DNA of 45,823 bases from Desulfovibrio sp. (GTDB lineage Bacteria > Desulfobacterota > Desulfovibrionia > Desulfovibrionales > Desulfovibrionaceae). The notes under the pieces were generated by a model. The model was not told the DNA's origin. It ran no database searches and saw only the letters and a program-made list of their open reading frames with translations. The stretch spans positions 1 through 45,823 of the forward strand of contig JAISMY010000040.1 in assembly GCA_031276485.1 (NCBI GenBank), written 5' to 3'. The position numbers and the translations under genes are program-made. Shown here in pieces: positions 9,306 through 16,995 of this stretch (positions within the stretch are counted from its first letter, which is position 1; each line of letters opens with the position of its first letter).

Positions 9306-9404
9306 TTGACAAGGCCGCGCGCGGGAAACAGGGCAACCCCCGCCGTCCGCCTTGCGTGGAAGCGCTGACTTCGCGCGCATGCGGCGCTGAATAAGGAGTA
9401 CGCT

Positions 9405-11033
9405 ATGGCCATACAACAGACAGGCCTGGGTAAAGGACTGGACGGCCTGATCCGCAATACGCAGACGCAGTCTGACAGTTCCGGCCCGGTCGTCCTGCCC
9501 GCGGACGACATCAGCCCGAATCCCCGACAGCCGCGTCGCCGTTTTACCCCAGAAAGTCTGGAGGAACTCGCAGCCTCCATCCGCTCCCAGGGTCTTTTAC
9601 AGCCTCTGCTGGTCCGGCCTTTGGGGGCGGCAAAGCCCGGCAAATATGAAATCGTGGCCGGTGAACGCCGCTGGCGGGCCTGTAAAGCGGCAGGGCTTAC
9701 GGAAATCCCCGCCGTCATCCGTTCCATGACCGAACAGGAGACGCTGGTCGCCGCGCTCATTGAAAATCTCCAGCGCGAAGACCTGAATCCCCTGGAAGAA
9801 GCGCTCGGCCTTCTGGCGCTCAAAGACGAATTTTCTCTGAGCCAGGAAGAGATCGCGCTGAAATTGGGCAAAAGCCGCTCGGCCGTTGCCAACAGCCTGC
9901 GTTTGCTGACCCTGCCGGAGAACATGCGCTCCCTGCTTGCCGACGGCGCGCTCAGTGCCGGGCACGCCAGGGCACTGCTCGGCATCGACGACGCCGGGGC
10001 CAGGGAAGAACTGAAAACGCTGATTCTCGACCGGCATTTGTCGGTGCGCGAAAGCGAAGGTCTTGTCGGCCGCTGGAAAGAGAGCGGACGCTTTGCCCTC
10101 GCCGGAGCGCATGCAGCAGAAGCTGCCGGCGCATCGCCCGCCGCTGCGGGAGGAGAAACCTCTCCCTCTACGCCCGGCGACGCAGCAGACAAGGCGTCTG
10201 TTCCTGTTCCGGGCGCCAAAAAGCGCGGCGCCGGAGCGCAGAGCGCGGTACTTATGGAGATACAGACGCGTATCGAAGCTCTGTTCAGCACGCCGGTGAA
10301 AGTCGTCGGAAAAGAAGAAAAGGGACGCATCAGTTTTGTCTACAACAGCAAAGAAGAATTGGAAGCGCTGCTGCTCCGCCTGAGTGGGCGCACCTTAAAC
10401 GGGCGCGACGATCCGGCGCTGCCCGGCAACGCTGCCCCGGCGTTGCCCGGCAGGGACAATCATGCCCTGGACGGGCGTACCGACCCGGCGCTGTCCGGAG
10501 CAAAGGCCCCGGCGCTGACCGGCAAAGACGATCCGCAACTGACCGGCAGGGATGCTCTCGGCCTGAACGGCCGCGACAATCCGGCGCTGACCGGCAGAGA
10601 CAATCATGTCCTGGACGGACGCGCCGCCCCGGCGCCGGCCGGCAAAGACGATCCGCAACTGACCGGCAGGGATGACCTCGCCCTGGACGGGCGCGCCGAC
10701 CCGGCGCCGGGAGGACGCGCCGATCCGGTCCTGGAGGGGCGCGCCGCCCCGGCCCCGGCAGGCCGTGGCGTTCCCGCCCTGGAAGGAATGAAGTCCGCCG
10801 CAACGGCAGGCAGCCAAGTTTCGGCCCCGGACGGCGGCTGCAATCCGGCGCCGGCGGGCGATAGTGCGCCTCCCGGCAAGGAGCGGCAGCCACCGTCCCA
10901 GGCAGGCTCTGAAGAGGCGGTACAGGAGGCGGGAGCGGCTCCCGGCGGGCGACAACCGCCGGCCGCCGCATTCCGCCCGGCATGGGCACGCCCGCCCCGG
11001 GGGCCGGAGGGAGCGGGCGATGACCGCGCCTGA
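9405..11033 (+). CDS. parB: Chromosome-partitioning protein ParB with a long octapeptide-repeat tail
   Basis: The 542-residue product is nearly twice the usual length (about 290-310). Residues about 1-230 carry the conserved core: IRSQGLLQPLLVRP, the CTP-binding GERRWRA box (86-92), AALIENLQREDLNPLEEA, and the helix-turn-helix around LSQEEIALKLGKSRSAVANSLRLL. A proline/alanine-rich linker leads to the C-terminal dimerisation domain (about 281-328; KGRISFVYNSKEELEALLLRL). After that comes a unique tail: sixteen 8-residue units of the form GRDxPALx from residue 333, then about 80 further disordered Gly/Pro/Ala-rich residues. AAGGAG precedes ATG 9405. The stop overlaps the next gene by 14 nt. 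The core function is certain by family; the tail has no known role. Confidence 0.95.
   Translation: MAIQQTGLGKGLDGLIRNTQTQSDSSGPVVLPADDISPNPRQPRRRFTPESLEELAASIRSQGLLQPLLVRPLGAAKPGKYEIVAGERRWRACKAAGLTEIPAVIRSMTEQETLVAALIENLQREDLNPLEEALGLLALKDEFSLSQEEIALKLGKSRSAVANSLRLLTLPENMRSLLADGALSAGHARALLGIDDAGAREELKTLILDRHLSVRESEGLVGRWKESGRFALAGAHAAEAAGASPAAAGGETSPSTPGDAADKASVPVPGAKKRGAGAQSAVLMEIQTRIEALFSTPVKVVGKEEKGRISFVYNSKEELEALLLRLSGRTLNGRDDPALPGNAAPALPGRDNHALDGRTDPALSGAKAPALTGKDDPQLTGRDALGLNGRDNPALTGRDNHVLDGRAAPAPAGKDDPQLTGRDDLALDGRADPAPGGRADPVLEGRAAPAPAGRGVPALEGMKSAATAGSQVSAPDGGCNPAPAGDSAPPGKERQPPSQAGSEEAVQEAGAAPGGRQPPAAAFRPAWARPPRGPEGAGDDRA
10401..10784 (+). repeat. Array of sixteen 24-bp in-frame repeats within parB
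   Basis: Each 24-bp unit encodes eight residues beginning with glycine (GRDDPALP, GRDNHALD, GKDDPQLT, GRADPVLE and so on). The period is exact, with no indel over 384 bp, and decays into degenerate units after 10784. Units 6 and 11 are identical over all 24 bp and into the next unit, which indicates recent block duplication. The array is high in GC. Spacer-free tandem structure rules out CRISPR. It is likely length-variable between strains through slippage or recombination. Confidence 0.92.
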
Positions 11034-12102
11034 ACTTCGCGCCGGCCTGCGCGCCATGGCGGGCAGACGCGTGTTGGTCGTCGGCGACGTGATGCTCGAC
11101 CGCTATCTGAGCGGCGAAGCCTCGCGCATCTCACCGGAGGCGCCGGTGCCGGTGGTGCGGGTTGAGGAAGAACGGCTGCTGCCCGGGGGCGCAGGCAACG
11201 TGGCCGTGAACATTCGCGCTCTGGGCGGAGAGGCCGTCCTCGTCGGCGCGCGCGGCGACGATCCTGAAGGACGCGAACTGGAGCGACTTCTGGAAAACGC
11301 AGGCGTCATGACTTCGCTGACCGCTTTGCACGGCCGCCCGACGACGACCAAAACGCGCATCATCGCCCGCGGGCAGCAGATTGCGCGTATCGACCGCGAA
11401 CGGATCGCCGTTTTCAACGAAACGGAAAGCACTGCAATTCTGAAAGAAGCGACCGGCCGCGCGGCAGGCTGCCGCGCCCTTGTTCTCTCCGATTACCGCA
11501 AAGGACTGGTCGGCGCGCGCACGGCCGACGGGCTGCGCGCTCTGGCCGCCGACGCGGGGCTGCCCCTGCTGGTGGACCCCAAACCGGCGGATATCGGCAT
11601 GTACGCGGGCATGACCCTGCTTACGCCTAATGCCGAGGAAGCAGGCCGCGCCGCAAACATGCCCGTGCGGACGCCCGCGGAAATCGTCGCGGCCGGCAGA
11701 CGCATCATGGAAACCACCGGCTGTCCCAAGCTTGTGATTACCTTGGGGGAACGCGGCATGGCCGTGTTTGAAGGCCGCGGCCCTGTCTGGCGTATACCCA
11801 CCGTAGCCCGGCAGGTCTTTGACGTGACCGGCGCGGGCGACACGGTGATCGCCGCTCTGGCGCTGGGCGAGGCTGCGGCGCTGCCCCTGATCGACTCCTG
11901 CCTGCTGGCGAATTACGCGGCCGGCATCGTCGTAGGCAAGGTCGGCGCGGCTTCAGCCACGCCGGCTATGCTGCTCGAAGCCCTGGAGAGTCTGCCCCCG
12001 CCCCCGGCCGAAGCATGGGCATGTTTCAATCCGCGGCCGACTCCATCCGCCGACCGCCTCCGTCCCGGCGGACAGGAGCCGGGTGGATTGCCCCCTCCCT
12101 GA
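11020..12102 (+). CDS. hldA: D-glycero-beta-D-manno-heptose-7-phosphate kinase (RfaE domain I / HldA type)
   Basis: The 360-residue protein is a PfkB-family sugar kinase of the RfaE1 group, which phosphorylates heptose 7-phosphate at C1 for ADP-heptose and LPS inner core. Visible motifs are VVGDVMLDRYLSGEASRISPEAPVPVV at the start, the GGAGNVAVN signature, TTKTRIIARGQQIARID, and the catalytic DVTGAGDTV (anion hole plus base Asp) near residue 270. No cytidylyltransferase domain follows, so this is the single-domain form and needs a separate HldC/RfaE2. Residues after about 334 (from CFNPRP on) are encoded by a dispersed repeat, not by family sequence. ATG 11020 has GGAGG upstream and lies inside the parB end. 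Confidence 0.9.
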   Translation: MTAPELRAGLRAMAGRRVLVVGDVMLDRYLSGEASRISPEAPVPVVRVEEERLLPGGAGNVAVNIRALGGEAVLVGARGDDPEGRELERLLENAGVMTSLTALHGRPTTTKTRIIARGQQIARIDRERIAVFNETESTAILKEATGRAAGCRALVLSDYRKGLVGARTADGLRALAADAGLPLLVDPKPADIGMYAGMTLLTPNAEEAGRAANMPVRTPAEIVAAGRRIMETTGCPKLVITLGERGMAVFEGRGPVWRIPTVARQVFDVTGAGDTVIAALALGEAAALPLIDSCLLANYAAGIVVGKVGAASATPAMLLEALESLPPPPAEAWACFNPRPTPSADRLRPGGQEPGGLPPP

Positions 12103-12201
12103 AAGAAGGGGTTCCCGGGAAGGTAGGCCCGGCTCCGCCGGGCGTCAAGCAGGAATCTCCCTGAAGGGAGATGTTTCAGACCATAAGGGAAATTTTGATG
12201 A
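12022..12201 (+). repeat. Dispersed three-hairpin repeat, copy A
   Basis: About 180 bp, matched by 36299-36477 on the other strand and in part by 44782-44891. It contains three consecutive hairpins: CCCTCCCTGAAAGAAGGG (around 12094-12110), GCCCGGCTCCGCCGGGC (12127-12143) and TCTCCCTGAAGGGAGA (12156-12171). It ends in a conserved TTTCAGA-CATAA-GGAA-TTTTGATGA segment. The hldA frame runs into it and stops in the first hairpin (TGA 12100-12102). The right end offers AAGGGAA plus an ATG (12198) that opens only a 12-codon frame, overlapping the cdaA start. Confidence 0.88.
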
Positions 12202-12217
12202 ACAAGGCGAAAGCGCA

Positions 12218-12988
12218 ATGGACATCCCCGGCGTAAATGATCTGCACATCGGCTGGCGCGACGTCACCGACATCGCTCTGGTCACCCTGCTGTTCTACCA
12301 TGCCATCGCGATGATCCGGCAAACCAGAGCCGTCGCGGCCGTTTACGGCCTGCTGCTGATCGCCGCCGCCCAGCTTCTGGCGCGCTTCCTGAGCTTAAAC
12401 ACCCTGAACTGGCTGCTGGAAGAAATTCTCGGCTCCGTCTTTCTCCTGGTGGTCATCGTCTTTCAACGCGACATCCGTCAGGCTCTGAGTTCTCTCGGCG
12501 CGGGGCGCTTGCGCCTGCGCGGCTTCTTTCGCCGCAAGGCCGACGACCCGCTTGCGGATATGACGGCGGCGGCCGCCGCCTACATGGCGCAACGCAAAAT
12601 CGGCGCCCTCATAGTTCTGGAGCGTAACGTGCCCCTTGGGGACGCGGCCGAACGCGGCGTACGCCTCGACGCTCTGCCCTCCGTCGAACTGCTGACCACG
12701 GTGTTCTGGCCCAACAGCCCCCTGCACGACGGGGCGTTGATCATCAGCCGCGGCAGAATCATGGCCGCAGGCTGCATCCTGCCCCTGTCGACGGCCATTG
12801 CCAAACGCGACTACGGCACACGGCACAGAGCCGCCCTCGGCATCACCGAAGAAAGCGACGCCGTGGTGGTCGTCGTCTCCGAAGAGCGCGGCGTCATGGC
12901 CGTTGCCGTCGACGGCAGAATTACGGCAAGCCTTGATGAAACGAAATTGAAACGCGTACTGCAGTCCGCGCTGGCAAAAAAATTGTAA
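12218..12988 (+). CDS. cdaA: Diadenylate cyclase CdaA (membrane-bound c-di-AMP synthase)
   Basis: The 256-residue protein condenses two ATP into cyclic di-AMP. The N-terminal 80 residues hold about three membrane segments (from IALVTLLFYHAIAMI to the LGSVFLLVVIVF helix). The C-terminal DisA_N cyclase domain carries both catalytic signatures: LHDGALII (Asp near residue 171) and GTRHRAALG (RHR near 202-204). ATG 12218 is chosen because the membrane domain starts there; upstream frame sequence derives from the repeat. The YbbR gene follows after 10 nt, the standard CdaA-CdaR arrangement; the usual third partner glmM is absent. Confidence 0.94.
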   Translation: MDIPGVNDLHIGWRDVTDIALVTLLFYHAIAMIRQTRAVAAVYGLLLIAAAQLLARFLSLNTLNWLLEEILGSVFLLVVIVFQRDIRQALSSLGAGRLRLRGFFRRKADDPLADMTAAAAAYMAQRKIGALIVLERNVPLGDAAERGVRLDALPSVELLTTVFWPNSPLHDGALIISRGRIMAAGCILPLSTAIAKRDYGTRHRAALGITEESDAVVVVVSEERGVMAVAVDGRITASLDETKLKRVLQSALAKKL

Positions 12989-12998
12989 GGAAGTTTCG

Positions 12999-13985
12999 GT
13001 GAAATTTACCGGCTACAAGGAACTGATTCTGGCGTTTATGCTGGCCCTGACGCTCTGGTACGGCGTAAGCGGCAGCGAAAAACTGGAATCCCAGATGGAA
13101 GTGCGCGTGGAATACCGCGGACTGCCGCCGGGGCTGGTCGTGCGCAAGGGATATGTCGGCAAGGTGTCGCTGCGCCTGCGCGCTTCGGCAGGCGTGCTGC
13201 GTTCGATAACCGAACGGGACTTTTCCGTGCCCATGGATTTGTCGGGCGTGCGCGAAGGCGAAAATATACTGGCCGTCAACCCGGCCTATCTGCCCATTCG
13301 CGGCGGCGTCGAAGTTATCGAGGTGGTTCCTTCACGCATAGAGCTGGACGTGGACAGCCTGGCAAGCCGGACGATTTCGCTGACGCCGCTTGTGCAGGGC
13401 GCGGTGCCCGGAGACATGGAACTCGCGGTGAGCTTTGTTCCCCCGGAAGTTACGATTTCCGGAGCCGCTTCACTGATCCGGGACATCGACAAACTGGAGA
13501 TCCCGGTACGCATCGACCTTCCGCTTGTGCCTGGGACCAAAGAAAGCCGGCGCGCCCTGATCCTGCCCGACGGAGTGGACGCCGAACCCGCCGACGTTTC
13601 CGTCGTCGTTCAGGCGGGCACGAAACGCCGGCTGCTCGGGATAGTCCGCAACGTCCTGTTCGACGCCGAAACAGCAGGCGGCAGAGTCCCGGTGCCGAAC
13701 AGGGTCCGCATCACCGTACGCCTGCCGGAATCTTCCGCGTCGTCCGCCGCAGCCGACCTCGACATTCGCGCCTATGTGCGTCCGGCCCCCGGCGACGACG
13801 CGGCGCTGCTGCCGGTACAGGTGGATTTACCCTCCCACTCGGAATTAGTAAGCGTGGATCCGCCCCGTGTGCGTCTGGAGAAACGGCGCACCCCGGTCCC
13901 ACCCAAAGCCGCGCAGACTCCGGCCGGGAAAAAGACTTCCAAAGCCGGCGCAGCGCCATCCAAAGACAGGAAGAAAAAACGCTGA
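12999..13985 (+). CDS. cdaR: YbbR-domain protein, CdaR-like regulator of the diadenylate cyclase
   Basis: The 328-residue product starts with a single membrane anchor (ELILAFMLALTLWYGVSG) and continues extracytoplasmically with YbbR repeats, recognisable by MEVRVEYRGLPPGLVV, SLRLRASAGVL, VTISGAASLIRDIDKLEIPV and similar strands; about three repeats fit. The C-terminus is Lys/Pro/Ala-rich. GTG 12999 has AAGGAAG upstream. In Gram-positive bacteria CdaR binds CdaA and tunes cyclase activity; adjacency to cdaA supports the same role here. It is the last gene of the rightward parAB-hldA-cdaA run and converges on a leftward gene at 14045. Confidence 0.88.
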   Translation: MKFTGYKELILAFMLALTLWYGVSGSEKLESQMEVRVEYRGLPPGLVVRKGYVGKVSLRLRASAGVLRSITERDFSVPMDLSGVREGENILAVNPAYLPIRGGVEVIEVVPSRIELDVDSLASRTISLTPLVQGAVPGDMELAVSFVPPEVTISGAASLIRDIDKLEIPVRIDLPLVPGTKESRRALILPDGVDAEPADVSVVVQAGTKRRLLGIVRNVLFDAETAGGRVPVPNRVRITVRLPESSASSAAADLDIRAYVRPAPGDDAALLPVQVDLPSHSELVSVDPPRVRLEKRRTPVPPKAAQTPAGKKTSKAGAAPSKDRKKKR

Positions 13986-14044
13986 CGCCGTCGCGTTCGA
14001 CAGGCGGGGCCTGATCCGGCAGGAGTGAAGACCTGTGTCGCAGC

Positions 14045-15079
14045 CTACATCAGCGTGCCGGCAAAGGCCTCGTCTATGTTCAGGAAGGATCTGTAAAGGG
14101 CGTCGTCCACGGGAATGCCCGTGACAAGCCGTTGCCGCCGGCAGTGTTTCTCCGGATCGCCGGGAATCATTACCGGAATGTCGGGATCGGCCCGCGGCAG
14201 GGCGCGGACGGCATTCGCCACAGCTTGCAGCCGCGCTGCGAACGCCTGCGGTTCCTGGAAACAGGCAACGGAAACGGCCGCAAAAAATTGGCTCAAATAA
14301 CGCGGACGGTCCAGCCGTTCCCCGACGGGTATGATCTCCGGACCTACGGGACCGCCTGTCAGCATACCGCAAAACAGTTCAACCATCATCCCCAGGCCGT
14401 ACCCCTTGTATCCGCCGGCAGGCCCCAGACTGCGGACCGCTTCGGGGTTGCGCGTTTCCTTTCCCTCCTTGTCATATGCCTGCCCTGCTGCCGGAAAGGC
14501 GCCCGTGCGGATGCAGTTGCGGATTTTATTCATGGAAAGGCCGGAAGTAGCCATATCCAGCGTAAACGGCTCCTCGTCCGCCATGGGAGCCGCCAGACAG
14601 ACGGGATTGGTGCCGAAAAACGGTTTTGTCGCGTTAAAGGCCAGGACAATGTCGTTGGTGTTGGTGAAACACAGCCCGAGGCAATCCTGCCTTGCCGCCT
14701 GCATCCCATAATACGCGGCCGCGCCGAAGTGGGATGAGTTTTTCACGGAAACCGCGCCGACACCGCACTCTTTCGCCGAATCCACCGCCGCCTGCATGGC
14801 GGCGGCCCCCGCATGCTGCCCGAATCCGTGGTCCGCGTCGAAAACGGCCGCGCCGGCGCCGGCGCGGACAAGCCTGAAACGCGGGTGCGGGTTGATGCGC
14901 CCCGCCTGCAGCGCCGCGCAGTAATGCGGAAAAAGACTGATTCCGTGTGAATCAACGCCGCGCAACGAGGCCTGAACGACAGCTTCCGAAACATGGAAAC
15001 AGGAACCGGCATCTGCCCCTTTTCGTTCCAGTGTCGAATAAATCAGCTTTTTCAGGGCATCAGGGTTGAACCGCCGCAT
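14045..15079 (-). CDS. Ldh2-family (malate/sulfolactate type) NAD(P)-dependent 2-hydroxyacid dehydrogenase
   Basis: The 344-residue protein belongs to the Ldh2/MDH2 superfamily (malate, L-sulfolactate, ureidoglycolate or 2,3-diketogulonate dehydrogenases), unrelated to classical LDH. Signatures are GVDSHGISLFPHYCAALQAGRINP, VSVKNSSHFGAAAYYG (catalytic His), FTNTNDIVLAFNATKPFFGTNPVCLAAP, TLDMATSGLSMNKIRN and GGYKGYGLGMMVELFCGMLTG. The start MRRFNPDALKKL (15079) aligns with the family; the in-frame TTG further upstream adds unlikely sequence. It sits 57 nt downstream of a NitT/TauT-type permease and is probably the last gene of that operon, so it may oxidise the imported substrate. The exact substrate cannot be read. 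Confidence 0.85.
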   Translation of the reverse strand: MRRFNPDALKKLIYSTLERKGADAGSCFHVSEAVVQASLRGVDSHGISLFPHYCAALQAGRINPHPRFRLVRAGAGAAVFDADHGFGQHAGAAAMQAAVDSAKECGVGAVSVKNSSHFGAAAYYGMQAARQDCLGLCFTNTNDIVLAFNATKPFFGTNPVCLAAPMADEEPFTLDMATSGLSMNKIRNCIRTGAFPAAGQAYDKEGKETRNPEAVRSLGPAGGYKGYGLGMMVELFCGMLTGGPVGPEIIPVGERLDRPRYLSQFFAAVSVACFQEPQAFAARLQAVANAVRALPRADPDIPVMIPGDPEKHCRRQRLVTGIPVDDALYRSFLNIDEAFAGTLM

Positions 15080-15136
15080 ATTTGTTATCCAGCTTTTCCC
15101 AAAGTTGCAAATTTTCGCGCGCAAGGCCGGCCGGCG

Positions 15137-16138
15137 TCATTTCATTCCCCATCTGCGTATTGTTTTGGCTTCCAGCGTATTGAAAAGCAGGTTTTCCACA
15201 AGGAGACCTATAATGATAATGGTGATCAGCCCTGCAAACACCGAAGCAATATCCAGCTGGTTTTTCTTCTCATAAATAAACCAACCGATGCCGCCCGACC
15301 CGGAACTGACGCCGAAGACCAGTTCGGAAGCGATAAGGGTCCGCCAGGAAAACGCCCAGCCGACCCTGAGGCCGGTCAGAATTTGCGGCAGCGCCGCCGG
15401 AATCAGTATTCTGAAAAGAAATGCGGGAGGGGAAAGCTCATAGTTTTTGCCCACCATGCGCAACGTCCCGCTTACCCCGGTAAACCCGGAATAGATGTTC
15501 AGGGTCATGGGCCAGGTCACGGAATGGACGATAACGAACATGATGCTCGGGTAGCCGAGCCCGAACCAGAGCAGGGCGAGAGGAAGAAGCGCTATGGCCG
15601 GCAACAGGTTGAACATGCCGGTGCAGGTTTCCAGAAAATCGCAGCCGAGGCGCGTCGTGAGCGCGAAAACCGTCAAAAGGCCGGCGGCGACAACGCCTGC
15701 GGCATACGCGGCAGCCAGAACGCGCAGAGAGGTACCGACGGCGCGGAGCAATTCCCCCTGCGCCGCGGCTTCATACAGGGCAAGCAACGCGGAACTGAAA
15801 GTCGGAAACATAAGGCCGTTGTCCAGCAGCGCGGCGTAAATCTGCCAGATAAGGGCCAGAAGCAGCACAATGCACCCTTTCCTGACCGCCGTGACCTGCC
15901 GCAACCGTTCAAAGACGGACAAATGAACCCGAAGGTCCGGCAGACTCCCTGCTTTGGTAAAGCCGTACTCGGCGTCCAGCCACAGTACAGGCGCCTGCGC
16001 CGGCGGCGCGCCGGCCGGAGGCTCAACCGGGAGAGCCTCCCGGCCTTGCCCCGGGCGGGCGAAAAGAAGCGGCGGGGAGTGCGGCCGCCCGTCCGGATTC
16101 CGTGAACGACGCGCCCCGTCGTTCGACTCAAACGGCAT
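15137..16138 (-). CDS. ABC transporter permease, NitT/TauT (SsuC/TauC) type
   Basis: The 333-residue product has a polar, proline-rich N-terminal stretch of about 85 residues, then about six membrane helices (for example GCIVLLLALIWQIYAAL and the final ASVFAGLITIIIIGLLVENLLFN). The permease EAA-type loop is visible around SGTLRMVGKNYELSPPAFLFRILIPAALPQILTGLRVG, and GWAFSWRTLIASELVFG is typical of sulfonate, nitrate and taurine permeases. The long N-terminus is unusual and partly low-complexity; a shorter start cannot be excluded. Its start overlaps the ATPase gene end by 11 nt. It forms the channel of a three-part importer with 16128-16919 and 16996-17982. Confidence 0.88.
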   Translation of the reverse strand: MPFESNDGARRSRNPDGRPHSPPLLFARPGQGREALPVEPPAGAPPAQAPVLWLDAEYGFTKAGSLPDLRVHLSVFERLRQVTAVRKGCIVLLLALIWQIYAALLDNGLMFPTFSSALLALYEAAAQGELLRAVGTSLRVLAAAYAAGVVAAGLLTVFALTTRLGCDFLETCTGMFNLLPAIALLPLALLWFGLGYPSIMFVIVHSVTWPMTLNIYSGFTGVSGTLRMVGKNYELSPPAFLFRILIPAALPQILTGLRVGWAFSWRTLIASELVFGVSSGSGGIGWFIYEKKNQLDIASVFAGLITIIIIGLLVENLLFNTLEAKTIRRWGMK

Positions 16139-16919
16139 AGTCCACCCGATCCTGAAAAAGAAGCTGTTCGATGCGTTCCCTAAGTTCTTTCGCGCCCAGG
16201 CCTTGACCGGTATTGTGCCGGACCGGCGTGAATTCGGCCCGTACCTGCCCGGGATGCGGAGAGAACAGGATGATGCGCGTACCGAGAATAAGAGCTTCCT
16301 CTATGGAATGGGTGACAAAAATCAGGGTGCGCCGGCTTTCCTCCCACAGACGCAGCAGTTCCTCCTGCATTGAGCTTCTGGAAAGCGCATCCAGTGCCGC
16401 GAAAGGCTCATCCATAAGAATGACCGGCGATTTGATCGCCAGACAGCGGGCAATGGCGACCCGCTGTTTCATGCCGCCGGAAAGTTCATGCGGATACGCG
16501 TTCGCAAAGGCGGCCAGGTTGACTTTATGCAGCCACTCGCGCGCTTCCGCGACTGCCCGGCGGCGCGGAAGCCGCCCGGCGGCAGTCACAGCGAAAACAA
16601 TATTCTCCAATGCCGTTTTCCAGGGAAGGAGCTGGTCAAATTCCTGGAAAACCATCCCTCTGTCCGCTCCGGGTTTCGTGACGAGCTTGCCCTGAAGCCG
16701 GATTTCACCCCCGGCAGGCTTGATATAACCGCCTACAGCTTTCAGAATCGTTGATTTACCGCAACCCGACGGGCCGAGCAGAATCAATCTTTCGAAGCAG
16801 TCGGCGTGAAAATTTATATTCCAGGTCGCTGTTACCAGATACTGCGCCGTCTTATACTGAAGCGTCAGATTCCGGACTTCCAGAAAGGGACGCGCATCGG
16901 AAGGCGAAGATTCATACAT
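16128..16919 (-). CDS. ABC transporter ATP-binding protein, NitT/TauT (SsuB/TauB) type
   Basis: The 263-residue ATPase shows Walker A GPSGCGKST, Q-loop FQEFDQLLPW, signature LSGGMKQRVAIAR, Walker B VILMDEPFAALD and switch histidine VTHSIEEA. The LSGGMKQR form and the PW after the Q-loop are typical of nitrate/sulfonate/taurine importers. ATG at 16919 (MYESSP) is preferred; an in-frame TTG four codons upstream has no better ribosome site. It lies 76 nt after the binding-protein gene and overlaps the permease gene, so the three are one operon. Confidence 0.92.
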   Translation of the reverse strand: MYESSPSDARPFLEVRNLTLQYKTAQYLVTATWNINFHADCFERLILLGPSGCGKSTILKAVGGYIKPAGGEIRLQGKLVTKPGADRGMVFQEFDQLLPWKTALENIVFAVTAAGRLPRRRAVAEAREWLHKVNLAAFANAYPHELSGGMKQRVAIARCLAIKSPVILMDEPFAALDALSRSSMQEELLRLWEESRRTLIFVTHSIEEALILGTRIILFSPHPGQVRAEFTPVRHNTGQGLGAKELRERIEQLLFQDRVDYAV

Positions 16920-16995
16920 GGGAGGTCTCAAAAAATGCCGTCAGGCGAAGAAACCGGCTTCAGGCTTTTTGCCTTTCCTGTTAAGCGGCGTTTCC

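Noticed and set aside
10401-10784. CRISPR-like or iteron array
   Set aside because: The 24-bp units abut without spacers, keep the parB reading frame and encode a periodic peptide; this is an in-gene tandem repeat.
12083-12217. N-terminal extension of CdaA encoded by the repeat
   Set aside because: The extension is repeat DNA in translation, and the membrane domain begins at ATG 12218.
12198-12236. Twelve-codon frame starting at the end of repeat copy A
   Set aside because: It has a fair ribosome site but is short, overlaps the cdaA start in another frame, and is not preserved as coding in copy B; perhaps only a translational leader.
14993-16105. Plus-strand frame opposite the permease
   Set aside because: The minus strand encodes obvious membrane helices and a conserved coupling loop; the plus-strand product has no domain.
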